A stretch of 64,000 bases of DNA from an uncultured Clostridia bacterium (lineage in GTDB: Bacteria > Bacillota > Clostridia > Christensenellales > Aristaeellaceae), in NCBI GenBank assembly GCA_934621505.1, contig CAKTUU010000006.1:1-64000 (forward strand), written 5' to 3'. The position numbers were made by a program, and so were the translations under genes. Positions 30,820 through 39,126 of the stretch are shown here, in pieces. Under the pieces are notes generated by a model, which was not told the DNA's origin, did not search any database, and saw only the letters and a program-made list of their open reading frames with translations. The stretch's first letter is position 1. Every line of letters starts with the position of its first letter.

Positions 30820-32091
30820 ATGGCGGCATTCGTAGACCGGGTGCGCATCACCGCGAAGGCTGGCAACGGCGGCAACGGTTGCGTGTCCTTTCATCGTGAA
30901 AAATTTGTACAGAACGGCGGCCCGGATGGGGGCGACGGCGGCAACGGCGGCAACATTGTGCTGTACGCCGATCCCAATATGCATACCCTGCTGGACTTCC
31001 GCTTCAATAGTAAGTATCTGGCGGAAAACGGCGCGGATGGCGGCGCGGGACGCTGCCATGGCAAGCGGGGGCAGGATCTGCTGATCAAAGTGCCTGTGGG
31101 CACCGTTTTCCTGCGGGATGAGGACGGGGCTGTGGTGGCCGATATGAGCGAGCCAGGACAGACCAAAGTGCTGCTGCGGGGCGGCCAGGGCGGCTATGGC
31201 AACCAGCATTTCGCCACGCCCACCCGGCAGGCGCCCAACTTTGCCAAGCCGGGCATCCGCACCGAGCTGCATGTGTTTCGGCTGGAGCTGAAAACCATTG
31301 CGGACGTGGGTCTGGTGGGCTTCCCCAACGTGGGCAAAAGCACCATTCTGGCAACCCTCACATCCGCCAAGCCCAAGATTGCCAACTACCATTTTACCAC
31401 GCTGACCCCCAATCTGGGCATTGTAAAGCGCTATGAAACGGAGTTTGTGCTGGCGGATATTCCCGGCCTGGTGGAGGGCGCCAGCGAGGGCGTAGGGCTG
31501 GGCTTCGCCTTCCTGCGGCATGTGGAGCGTACCCGCCTGCTGCTGCATGTGGTGGACGCGTCCGGAAGCGAAGGCCGGGACCCCATGGAGGATTTCCGCA
31601 TCATCAACGGCGAACTGGAAAAATACGGCGAGCCCCAGGGCCGTCCCCAGCTGGTGGTGCTGAATAAGTGCGACCTGATTTACGACCAGCAGCAGATTCG
31701 CAGCCTGCAAAAGCAGTTTGAGGAGATGGGCTATCAGGCCTACCCCGTCAGCGCCGCCACCAATAAGGGCTTTGACGAGCTGCTGGACGAGGTGGCGCGT
31801 CTGCTGCCCCAGCTGCCCCCGCCCCGCATCTTCCAGGAGGAGGAAGTGTCCGACGACCGGGTGCTGCCGGACGACGGGTTTATCATCCGCCGGGAAAATG
31901 ATGTGTTCTATGTGGAGGGCGCGGCGATGCAGCGCTTTATCGACAGCGTGAACTTTGAGGACGAGGAAAGCCTGAACTGGTTCCACCGCACCCTGCGCGA
32001 CCGGGGCATTATTCAGGCCCTGCGGGATAAGGGCGCGCAGGAGGGTTCCACCATCTGCATCGGCGATATGGAATTTGACTTTATTGAGTAG
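30820..32091 (+). CDS. obgE: Obg-family GTPase
   Basis: Ribosome-associated essential GTPase involved in 50S maturation and stress (and sporulation in Bacillus). 423 residues. Glycine-rich Obg fold (1-158), G domain with GFPNVGKS (about 166-173), the DIPGLVEGA switch II (about 214), NKCD (about 285) and SAA, then a C-terminal OCT domain (about 345-423). GGGAGAG lies upstream of ATG 30820. Followed by yhbY. Confidence 0.97.
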   Translation: MAAFVDRVRITAKAGNGGNGCVSFHREKFVQNGGPDGGDGGNGGNIVLYADPNMHTLLDFRFNSKYLAENGADGGAGRCHGKRGQDLLIKVPVGTVFLRDEDGAVVADMSEPGQTKVLLRGGQGGYGNQHFATPTRQAPNFAKPGIRTELHVFRLELKTIADVGLVGFPNVGKSTILATLTSAKPKIANYHFTTLTPNLGIVKRYETEFVLADIPGLVEGASEGVGLGFAFLRHVERTRLLLHVVDASGSEGRDPMEDFRIINGELEKYGEPQGRPQLVVLNKCDLIYDQQQIRSLQKQFEEMGYQAYPVSAATNKGFDELLDEVARLLPQLPPPRIFQEEEVSDDRVLPDDGFIIRRENDVFYVEGAAMQRFIDSVNFEDEESLNWFHRTLRDRGIIQALRDKGAQEGSTICIGDMEFDFIE

Positions 32092-32103
32092 GAGAGTATG
32101 CAA

Positions 32104-32391
32104 ATGCTTACCAGCAAACAGCGGGCCGCGCTGCGCAGCATGGCCAACACCATGGACACCATTTTGTATATCGGCAAGGAAGGCATTACGGAAAATACCG
32201 TAAAGGAAGCCTATGACGCGCTGGAGGCCCGGGAGCTGATCAAGTGCGCCGTGCAGCAGGGGTGCGATCTCAGCGCCCGGGAGGCTCTGGACGAATTGTG
32301 CCGGAAGGTGCACGCCGAGCCGGTGCAGTGCATTGGCCGCCGCTTTGTCATGTACCGGGAAAGCCGGGATAACAAACGGATTCAACTCTAA
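32104..32391 (+). CDS. yhbY: YhbY-family ribosome-assembly RNA-binding protein
   Basis: Small CRM-domain protein (95 residues) linked to 50S assembly. Motifs: LTSKQRAALRSMA at the start, IGKEGITENTVKEAYDALEA (about 25-44) with the GxxG-type loop, and CIGRRFVMYRES near the end. ATG 32104 is preferred over 32098 because AGGAG then has normal spacing. The obg-yhbY neighbourhood is common in Bacillota. Confidence 0.93.
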   Translation: MLTSKQRAALRSMANTMDTILYIGKEGITENTVKEAYDALEARELIKCAVQQGCDLSAREALDELCRKVHAEPVQCIGRRFVMYRESRDNKRIQL

Positions 32392-32424
32392 AACAGGATT
32401 GACGTGTGGAAGGGAGGCCGCGGC

Positions 32425-32787
32425 TTGCTTGATCTTGTGCTGAGCGCATTGGGCGAGCTGCGGTCTCCCTTTGCGCTTTATGAAAGCGATATCCACCAAA
32501 TGGTGGAAAAGCAGCTGCAAAAGGCCCGTTTGCCCTATGTGCATGAGGCCAAAATCGGTCCCGGATGCCGGATTGATTATCTGGTGGGGGACGTGGGCAT
32601 TGAAATTAAAAAGGGCAGGCCGGACGCGGGCCGGCTGAAAAGACAGCTGGCCCGGTACGCCGCCTGTGAGGACGTGGCCGCGCTGGTGGTGATTGCGCCC
32701 CGAAGCGTGGCCCTGCCGCAGACGGTGCTGAATAAGCCGGTGCGGGTCATTGCGCTGAATCAATTGTGGGGGGTGGCGCTGCCGTGA
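32425..32787 (+). CDS. PD-(D/E)XK nuclease-like protein
   Basis: 120 residues from TTG 32425 (AGGGAGG eight bases upstream). The catalytic pattern of this fold is visible: a helix with a glutamate (LYESDIHQMVEKQL, about 17-30), then GCRIDYLVGDVGIEIKKG, i.e. D-x8-E-x-K (about 50-67), followed by a basic helix (GRLKRQLARYAACEDV) and a strand VAALVVIAP. Its stop overlaps the GTG start of the SNF2 helicase (GTGA), so the two proteins are made together. It resembles small DNA nucleases of the restriction-endonuclease superfamily. Whether it cuts DNA or is a structural partner is unknown. Confidence 0.7.
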   Translation: MLDLVLSALGELRSPFALYESDIHQMVEKQLQKARLPYVHEAKIGPGCRIDYLVGDVGIEIKKGRPDAGRLKRQLARYAACEDVAALVVIAPRSVALPQTVLNKPVRVIALNQLWGVALP

Positions 32788-34544
32788 AAGAGGATTACGC
32801 ATTGATTCCGCCCTATCTGCTGGATTCCGAAGGGGCGCAGCCGGAGGTGGGCGCGCGCCAGCGCACCTATGGCACCCTCAGCTATAACAAACGCCGCAAC
32901 TGCTGGGTCGTCAAGGGCGATCCCAGTGTAACGGAGCTGTGCAAGCGCCTGTTTCCCGGCACGGAAACCAACCGGCGGGGCGAGGCGCGCTTTACCGCCC
33001 ACCGGCGCATCATCGGCGATTTAAACTGGCTGATGCTGCGCTATCCGCTGGCCCTGCGCCAAAGCGACATGGAACGCTGGGAAAACGCTCTGGCGGACGC
33101 GAGGGCATATGTGGTGCGCCGGGAGGAAGCCCGGCAGACGCCCCAGCGGTTCGCGCCCAATTCCGGCACGTTTCTGGGCAGGCTGACGCCCTTTCAGGAG
33201 GAAGGGCTGGCGTTTCTTCTGCGCAGCGACAGGTGCCTGCTGGCGGATGAAATGGGCCTTGGCAAAACCGTGCAGGCGCTGGCCATGCTGGCGGAAACCG
33301 GGGCGTACCCGGCGCTGGTTGTGGCTCCGCCCCATCTGATGCATAATTGGCAGAATGAAATTGCCCGTTTTGTTCAAAAGGCCGATGGTACGCCTTTGCG
33401 GGTGCATGTGATTCGGGGGCTCAAGCCCTATCCGCTGCCGCAGGCGGATATTTACCTGATGCATTACCTGCTGCTTCGGGGCTGGAAGGAAAGCCTGCCC
33501 CAGGCCGCCATCCCGACCGTGATTTTTGACGAGGTGCAGGAACTGCGTCACAGCGGCACGGAAAAATACTCCGCCGCCAGCCTGCTGGCTGAAAAGGCCG
33601 GCAGGGTGGTGGGCTTGAGCGGCACGCCCATTTATAACCGGGGCGCGGAAATCTGGAACGTGGTGAATATTCTGGATTTTCACTTTTTGGGCGATTATGA
33701 GAGCTTTACCCGGGAATGGTGCTACGGCTACGGCAACCAGATTGTGGCCAAACCGGAGCTGCTGGGGCAGAAGCTGCGGGACGAGGGTATGATGCTCAGG
33801 CGTACCAAGCAGGAGGTTTTGAAGGAGCTGCCGCCAAAGCGCCGTCTGGTTATGGAAATTGACAGCGACGACAGCGTATACAAAAAGCTGATGCAGCCGG
33901 TATGGGAAAACCTGCGCCAGTTAAAAAACAGCCGGGACGCCGACGCCAGCCAGCGCGCCCTGTGGGAAATGGCGGTGGAAACCGGCGAGAGGCAGGCCAC
34001 GGGCATTGCCAAAGCGCCCTATGTGGCCCAGTTTGTACGGGCGCTGCTGGACGCGGGGGAAAGGGTGCTGCTGTTTGCCCATCATCATGAGGTGATGGAT
34101 TGCTACCGGCGGGAGCTGAAAGCCTTTTCGCCCGCCTTTATCACGGGCAAGGAAACGCCCGCCATGAAGGAGCGGTCCGTGGAACGCTTCATGACGGGCA
34201 GGACGGATTTGTGCTGCATCTCCCTTCGGGCCGCCGCGGGGCTGAACCTGCAGCGGGCCAGCTGCGTGGTGTTTGGCGAATTGGACTGGTCGCCCGCCGT
34301 GCACAGTCAGGCGGAGGACCGGGCCCACCGCATGGGCCAGACGGATTCCATTCTGTGCTATTATCTGGTCAGCAAGGGCGGCAGCGATCAGGATATGCAG
34401 GATGCTTTGGGCCTGAAGGTCAGCCAGTTTGTGGCCCTGATGGGCGACGCGCCCCAAAGCCAGGCGGACGCGCTGGGCAGCGCGCAGGAGGCCCGGCTGT
34501 ATGTGGAACGACTGGTCAGCCGCCTGATGAACCAGGCGGTTTAA
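32784..34544 (+). CDS. SNF2-family DNA translocase/helicase
   Basis: 586 residues from GTG 32784, coupled to the nuclease-like gene. The N-terminal segment of about 125 residues contains CWVVKGDPSVTELCKRLFPG, similar to the substrate-recognition part of HARP/SMARCAL1-like or phage annealing helicases. SNF2 motifs: LLADEMGLGKT (motif I, about 152), IFDEVQ (II, about 247), GLSGTP (III, about 281), GLNLQRAS (V, about 489) and QAEDRAHRMGQTD (VI, about 518). The stop codon shares bases with that of the convergent LysM gene. A DNA repair or anti-phage role is possible. Confidence 0.88.
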   Translation: MKEDYALIPPYLLDSEGAQPEVGARQRTYGTLSYNKRRNCWVVKGDPSVTELCKRLFPGTETNRRGEARFTAHRRIIGDLNWLMLRYPLALRQSDMERWENALADARAYVVRREEARQTPQRFAPNSGTFLGRLTPFQEEGLAFLLRSDRCLLADEMGLGKTVQALAMLAETGAYPALVVAPPHLMHNWQNEIARFVQKADGTPLRVHVIRGLKPYPLPQADIYLMHYLLLRGWKESLPQAAIPTVIFDEVQELRHSGTEKYSAASLLAEKAGRVVGLSGTPIYNRGAEIWNVVNILDFHFLGDYESFTREWCYGYGNQIVAKPELLGQKLRDEGMMLRRTKQEVLKELPPKRRLVMEIDSDDSVYKKLMQPVWENLRQLKNSRDADASQRALWEMAVETGERQATGIAKAPYVAQFVRALLDAGERVLLFAHHHEVMDCYRRELKAFSPAFITGKETPAMKERSVERFMTGRTDLCCISLRAAAGLNLQRASCVVFGELDWSPAVHSQAEDRAHRMGQTDSILCYYLVSKGGSDQDMQDALGLKVSQFVALMGDAPQSQADALGSAQEARLYVERLVSRLMNQAV

Positions 34545-35293
34545 CGGGGCAGCACCACAATGGCGCCCTCCTCAAAATCCTGCGGCGCTAAACAGGGGTT
34601 GGTTCTGAGCAGGCTGGCCACGGGCACGTTGTAGCGCACCGCCAGACTTTCCAGGGTTTCGCCCTGGGTCATGGTGTGGGTTTCGGGAATGGCGCAGGGC
34701 ACGTTTTCCTTGGGAATGCATACGGTTTGCCCCACGCTCAGCTGGTCCAGATTCAGGCCCGGATTGGCGGTTTCCAGCGTGTGGCGGCTCACCAGCCCCT
34801 TCAGCTGCAAATCCGCCACGGTTTGGCCGCTTTCCACGGTGTATTGCTCCGTTTCCGGACAGGACAGGGTGGTATCCGGGGCGGTGCCGGAATTTCCAGT
34901 GCTGCCTGTAGAACCGGCATTGCCGGTACTCCCTGTGCCGCCAGCGTTGCCTGTGCTTCCTGTGTTTGTATTCCCGGTTGCTCCGGTGTTGCCGGTAGAG
35001 CCAGCGTTCCCTGTGCTTCCAGTGCTGCCCGCGTTTCCGGTGCTTGTATTTCCGGTGCTGCCGGTACTTCCGGCGTTGCCGGTATTTCCAGCATTGCCGG
35101 CGTCCTGCGGCCGGTCGTCCTCCTCACGGGGAATGCACAGAATGTCGCCTACCATCAATCTGGCGGGATGAATGTCCCGGTTGGCGGCCAGCAGGTCCCG
35201 AAGGGGTACGCCCAGCTTGTGAGCGATCAGGTAGAAGCTGTCGCCCCGCTTGACAACGTACTCCTCGGCGCAGATTTTGTTTTGTTGGGTCAT
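34541..35293 (-). CDS. Three-LysM protein with Gly-Asn-Ala-Ser-Thr repeat linker
   Basis: 250 residues. LysM domains at about 11-55 (YVVKRGDSFYLIAHKLGV), 151-195 (YTVESGQTVADLQLKG) and 205-250 (HTMTQGETLESLAVRYNV). Residues 65-138 are a minisatellite-encoded linker of GNAG, GSTG and GNTG units. No signal peptide is present, so it could be a spore-coat or cortex-associated LysM protein deposited from the mother cell (SafA/SpoVID-like logic), which is inference. AAAGGAG precedes ATG 35293. A 58-residue gene lies 55 bases upstream on the same strand. Confidence 0.85.
   Translation of the reverse strand: MTQQNKICAEEYVVKRGDSFYLIAHKLGVPLRDLLAANRDIHPARLMVGDILCIPREEDDRPQDAGNAGNTGNAGSTGSTGNTSTGNAGSTGSTGNAGSTGNTGATGNTNTGSTGNAGGTGSTGNAGSTGSTGNSGTAPDTTLSCPETEQYTVESGQTVADLQLKGLVSRHTLETANPGLNLDQLSVGQTVCIPKENVPCAIPETHTMTQGETLESLAVRYNVPVASLLRTNPCLAPQDFEEGAIVVLPR
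34880..35101. repeat. Minisatellite coding for the LysM protein linker
   Basis: About 220 bases built from imperfect 9-base units (Gly-x-x codon triplets). It keeps the reading frame because all visible units are multiples of three. Such arrays tend to change copy number by slippage, giving linker-length variation between strains. Confidence 0.75.
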
Positions 35294-35348
35294 GGCCTGT
35301 ATCTCCTTTCGGAATGGTTTTGTCCATACAGCCTATGATCCGAACCGG

Positions 35349-35525
35349 CTATTGATTCTGCTCCTGGCGGCGAAATGCCGCCGCGGCCTGTTCAAGCTCC
35401 TGAGGGGTACGCACGTCCTGCCGCTGCTGCATAAGCATTTCCCGAAGGGTGGGGGACAGTCCGTCAAACAGGCGGCGGCTTTCCGGGCTGGCAGCGAGCA
35501 ATTCCTGCAACGTTGTGGGATTCAT
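35349..35525 (-). CDS. Small protein of 58 residues, unknown function
   Basis: A complete short frame from ATG 35525 to TAG at 35349, with GAGG ten bases upstream. The product starts MNPTTLQELLAASPESRRLF and is predicted all-helical, rich in Leu, Gln, Arg and Ala, and soluble; the pattern LFDGLSPTLREMLMQQRQDV followed by PQELEQAAAAF suggests a compact helical hairpin. It probably shares a transcript with the LysM gene. No family name can be given. Confidence 0.65.
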   Translation of the reverse strand: MNPTTLQELLAASPESRRLFDGLSPTLREMLMQQRQDVRTPQELEQAAAAFRRQEQNQ

Positions 35526-35537
35526 CCTTTCATCACC

Positions 35538-35556
35538 TCGGGCAAAGTGTGCCCGA
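35538..35556. promoter_or_regulatory. Perfect dyad between divergent genes
   Basis: TCGGGCA (35538-35544) and TGCCCGA (35550-35556) with a 5-base loop lie just upstream of the small minus-strand gene and 38 bases before the zinc-ribbon gene. No convincing sigma-A promoter is seen nearby; the dyad may be an operator or a leader hairpin. Confidence 0.4.
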
Positions 35557-35593
35557 AGGGCAAAAAGATCATACGAAAGGTGGGTAACAAGCG

Positions 35594-36298
35594 ATGCCGC
35601 TGGTAAACTATTGCCGCAAATGTCAGGCGGAAACGCCCGTTGGCGAAACCTGTCCCTATTGCGGCGGCAAGCTGGCCAAAACTGGAGAACAGCTGTCCTT
35701 TGGCATGGCGGTTACGCCGGTACGGGACTGGTTCAGCTGGAACAACCTGCTGCGGGTGGCGCTGCCGGTTTTGGGGCTGGTCTTTGTTTGCACGCTGCTG
35801 GCGGAATGGGCCGCCGCAGGGCCCGCCGGTGCGGCGGCGCTGCTGAAGCAGGGCTTTTTTTGGAAAATGATGGGCCTGCTGGCGCTGGTGCTGCTGGTCT
35901 GCCTGACGCTGCTTTGCTTGCAGGGGACGGAAAAGGTGCATTATGTACTGGATAAGCAGGGCGTTCATATACGGGTTTATCTGCCAGAGGACGCGGGCGC
36001 GCTGCGGCTGTACGCCCGCTTTGTAACCCCGCAGCAGGTGCAGGCTCTGGAGGACGACCGTCCCCCGCTGGAGGGGTTGACGCTGGTGCGCCGGGTGACG
36101 CTGCCCTGGGAAACCGTCTGCCGGGTCAAAATATGGCGGGAGGGAGCCATGCTGCTGTTTTACCGGCCCGGCTTCTGGCAGGCGGCGGCGCTGCACTGCC
36201 CCCTGGAGGATTTGGAGCAGGCGGAGGACTACATCCGCAAAAAGCTGAAGCGCTTTCCCAAGGCCCGGATTTCGCCTCAAAAAGCGCCAAAAAGATGA
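35594..36298 (+). CDS. Zinc-ribbon membrane protein with PH-like tail
   Basis: 234 residues. The N-terminal zinc ribbon is YCRKCQAETPVGETCPYCGG (about 6-25, two CxxC knuckles). Two membrane helices follow (about 53-72 and 89-110). The C-terminal half (about 115-205) alternates strands with a final helix, as in bacterial PH-like/YcxB-type domains. ATG 35594 has GAAAGGTGGG upstream. No partner is evident; the next gene has its own promoter. Confidence 0.7.
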   Translation: MPLVNYCRKCQAETPVGETCPYCGGKLAKTGEQLSFGMAVTPVRDWFSWNNLLRVALPVLGLVFVCTLLAEWAAAGPAGAAALLKQGFFWKMMGLLALVLLVCLTLLCLQGTEKVHYVLDKQGVHIRVYLPEDAGALRLYARFVTPQQVQALEDDRPPLEGLTLVRRVTLPWETVCRVKIWREGAMLLFYRPGFWQAAALHCPLEDLEQAEDYIRKKLKRFPKARISPQKAPKR

Positions 36299-36329
36299 TG
36301 AAAATGTTACGCAAATATGAAACGAATCC

Positions 36330-36358
36330 TTGACAGATTTAACAAACTATCCTACAAT
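36330..36358 (+). promoter_or_regulatory. Promoter of the peptidoglycan-binding protein gene
   Basis: TTGACA (36330-36335), 17-base spacer, TACAAT (36353-36358). An apparently longer reading frame begins inside this promoter, which supports the later ATG at 36405. Confidence 0.88.
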
Positions 36359-36404
36359 AACCATGGGAACAAGGTTTTACAATCACTTTGGGGGTATATG
36401 GCAA

Positions 36405-38987
36405 ATGAAGCAAGCAAAACGTTGGATGCGCCTGCTGGCCGCTTTATGCGTTATGGCATTGGCGCTGCCGCTGCTGCCTGCGGCGCGGGCGGCGGCTTAT
36501 CCATATGATACCATCAGCGTGGAGGACGTAAACCTGCGCAAGCGGGCCAGCACGTCCTCCCTTGTGCTGAAAAAAATCAAGGCGGGCGATACCGTCACCA
36601 TTTTGGGAACCACCGGCAGCTATTATAAGGTCAAATTTGAGGGCAAGACCGGCTATGCCCAGAAGGCTTTTATCGACGGTACGGATCCCTCCCCCGACCC
36701 CACGGTGGACCCCTCTCTGACCATGCAGGCGCCGCCTGCCATTACCACCTACCCCTATGATACCACGGTCATCGCCCAGGTAAAGCTGCGCAAAAAGGCC
36801 CAGGCCGACGGCGAGGTGATGACCACTTTGCCCGCGGGCAGCATGGTAACCGTGTACAGCCGCACCGGCACCGGATTCGCCAAGGTAAAGTACAACGGCA
36901 AAACCGGCTATGTGGTGGAAACCCATATCAATCTGGCGGATATTCCCGTGGACGCTTCCGGCAACGCGGCCGCTACCCCCAAGCCTGGCAGTGAAAAATA
37001 TGCCGAATTGAAAAACGGCGACCAGGGCGAGGCGGTAACGGCGCTGCAATCCGCCCTGGCGGAGCTGGGCTATCTGGACGAAAAAGAAGTGGACGGCAAA
37101 TTCGGCGTTAAAACCGAAACCGCGCTGAAGCTGTTTCAAAAGCGCAACGGCTTTACCCAAAACGGCGTGGCCAGCGGCGAATTGCAGCTGAAAATGTATG
37201 AATCCACCCCCAAGGATATTAAGGGCTACCGTCAATATGTGAAAACCATCCCGCCTGTGGCCGGCGCCACCATTCGCAAGGGGTCCAAGGGCAGCGCGGT
37301 TACCAGGGTGCAGACCCGTTTGAAGGAACTGGGCTACTATTCCGGCGAGCTGACCGGCGTATGCGACGACGATACGGTGGCCGCCTTTAAGCTGTTTGAG
37401 GGCCGTCATGGGCTGAACGCCGACGGCGAGCTGGACGCTACGGACCAGTCCACCCTGTTTGGCGCAACCGCCATGGACGCCTCCGTGCAAATTACGCCCA
37501 CGCCCACTCCCACGCTGGCCCCGCCCACCAAGACCCTGCGCCGGGGCGACAAGGACGAGGAGGTAAAGTCCCTGCAGCAGCGGCTGAAGGATTTGGGCTA
37601 TTATACCGGCAAAATCACCGGTACCTATAACGAGGGAACGGAGGAAGCCATTAAGGCGTTCCAGAAAAAAAGCGGGCTGGATGTGGACGGCGTTTGCGGC
37701 AACGTGACCCGCGCCGTGCTGTACGGCGTGAACGCCATTTACGCCGTGCCCACCGCCATGCCCCTCAACTCGCCCGCTCCCGCTACCAGCTACGCCCCGA
37801 TTACCAAGGAGAATGTGATTATCATCCGCTCCGGCAGCACGGGCGAAATTGTGAAACGGCTGCAAACCCGTTTGCAGGAGCTGGGCTACTATACGTCCCG
37901 TCAGGATGGCGTGTACCTGACCGACGATATCGAGGCGGTGCGCGCCTTCCAGAAGGCCAACGGCCTGAAGGTGGACGGTAAGGCGGGCTATGAAACCCAA
38001 ACCGCCCTGTACAGCGATTCGGCTGTGCGTGGAAACGCGGGCAGCACCACCCCCACCGTTACCTCCCTGCGGTATGGCAGCGAGGGCGCGGATGTGGTGA
38101 CCCTGCAAAACCGGCTGATTAAGCTGGGGTATCTGAGAGGCACGGCGGACGGCAAATTTGGCCGGGATACCAAGTCCGCCCTGATTGCCTTCCAAAAGGC
38201 CAACGGCTTAAAGACCGACGGCGTGGCCGGTACCAACACCCTGGCCGCCCTGTCCGGCGACAATGCCAAGAGCAATACAACGACCACCAACCTGCGGGTA
38301 GGCGCTATCAGCGACGCGGTAAAGGATTTGCAAAATCGCCTGATCAGCCTGGGCTATTTGAAGGGCAAGGCGGACGGCAACTTTGGCGTGCAGACCAGCC
38401 TGGCGGTCATCGCTTTCCAGAAGGCCAACGGCCTGAAAGCGGACGGCATCGCGGGGGCGCAGACCCTGGCCAAGCTGAACGCGGCCAACACCAGCGGCAC
38501 AACGGATAATACCACCAACACGACTCCGGCGGCCCCCAGCGTATACGGCATCAACGCCTCCCAGGTGCGGTACGCCAACTGGTATACCGAAATCAAGGCC
38601 AAGGCCCGCAAGTACCCCAACGCGACCGTGTACGACTTTACCACGGGCATCAGCTGGCAGGTGAACATGTTCAGCTTGGGCGCTCACGCGGATTCCGAGC
38701 CGCTGACTGCCACAGATACGGCCAATATGAACCGTGCCTTTGGCGGTAAGACCACCTGGACCCCCAAGGCGGTATGGGTGGTATTCAGCGACGGCAGCGT
38801 GTATATGGCCAGCACCCATAACGTGCCTCACTCGCCGCAGCATATCCGCGATAACGATTTTGACGGCCATCTGTGCATCCATTTCCCCCGTACACAGGCT
38901 CAGGTGGAGAAAATCGGTCCCTACGCCACCTCCCATCAAAAGGCCATCGACCTGGGCTGGGCGGCTACCCTGCGCCGGGCGCAATAA
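36405..38987 (+). CDS. Secreted protein with two SH3b and six peptidoglycan-binding domains
   Basis: 860 residues from ATG 36405 (GGGGGT upstream). A signal peptide ends in ARAAA (about residue 30). Two bacterial SH3 domains (about 32-90 and 122-180) each start with YPYDT. Six PG_binding_1 repeats follow (about 205-268, 290-355, 380-445, 470-540, 555-618 and 628-690), each with ExxLQxxLxxLGY and AFQKxNGLxxDG patterns, separated by Pro/Thr-rich linkers. The C-terminal 140 residues contain NDFDGHLCIHFPRT; two His and one Cys suggest a metal site or catalytic triad. This terminal domain recurs in clostridial wall proteins, but its activity is not known to me. Followed by a strong terminator. Confidence 0.87.
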   Translation: MKQAKRWMRLLAALCVMALALPLLPAARAAAYPYDTISVEDVNLRKRASTSSLVLKKIKAGDTVTILGTTGSYYKVKFEGKTGYAQKAFIDGTDPSPDPTVDPSLTMQAPPAITTYPYDTTVIAQVKLRKKAQADGEVMTTLPAGSMVTVYSRTGTGFAKVKYNGKTGYVVETHINLADIPVDASGNAAATPKPGSEKYAELKNGDQGEAVTALQSALAELGYLDEKEVDGKFGVKTETALKLFQKRNGFTQNGVASGELQLKMYESTPKDIKGYRQYVKTIPPVAGATIRKGSKGSAVTRVQTRLKELGYYSGELTGVCDDDTVAAFKLFEGRHGLNADGELDATDQSTLFGATAMDASVQITPTPTPTLAPPTKTLRRGDKDEEVKSLQQRLKDLGYYTGKITGTYNEGTEEAIKAFQKKSGLDVDGVCGNVTRAVLYGVNAIYAVPTAMPLNSPAPATSYAPITKENVIIIRSGSTGEIVKRLQTRLQELGYYTSRQDGVYLTDDIEAVRAFQKANGLKVDGKAGYETQTALYSDSAVRGNAGSTTPTVTSLRYGSEGADVVTLQNRLIKLGYLRGTADGKFGRDTKSALIAFQKANGLKTDGVAGTNTLAALSGDNAKSNTTTTNLRVGAISDAVKDLQNRLISLGYLKGKADGNFGVQTSLAVIAFQKANGLKADGIAGAQTLAKLNAANTSGTTDNTTNTTPAAPSVYGINASQVRYANWYTEIKAKARKYPNATVYDFTTGISWQVNMFSLGAHADSEPLTATDTANMNRAFGGKTTWTPKAVWVVFSDGSVYMASTHNVPHSPQHIRDNDFDGHLCIHFPRTQAQVEKIGPYATSHQKAIDLGWAATLRRAQ

Positions 38988-39001
38988 AAACAAACGGTCT
39001 G

Positions 39002-39047
39002 ACCCGCCGCGGTATCACGCAAAATGGATGCCGCGGCGGGTTTTCTT
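39002..39047 (+). terminator. Terminator after the peptidoglycan-binding protein gene
   Basis: Perfect 11-base stem ACCCGCCGCGG/CCGCGGCGGGT (39002-39012 with 39031-39041) followed by TTTTCTTT. Confidence 0.92.
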
Positions 39048-39061
39048 TATGCCCCAAGGGC

Positions 39062-39091
39062 TTGTCCTGGCCCTTGGGGGTGTTATATAAT
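39062..39091 (+). promoter_or_regulatory. Promoter of the AlkX-like glycosylase gene
   Basis: TTGTCC (39062-39067), 18-base spacer, TATAAT (39086-39091). Confidence 0.6.
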
Positions 39092-39126
39092 AAGGCTGTT
39101 TACAAATGTTGCGGGAGGTGGGGGCT

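Noticed and set aside
30409..32802. 797-codon minus-strand frame across nth, obg and yhbY
   Set aside because: Antisense shadow of three well-supported genes; no ribosome site or domain.
34880..35101. Possible CRISPR array because of regular short repeats
   Set aside because: Units are 9 bases, contiguous and in frame, with no spacers; it is a coding minisatellite.
36444..38195. 583-codon minus-strand frame opposite the peptidoglycan-binding gene
   Set aside because: Produced by the repeated coding sequence of the real gene; no start signal.
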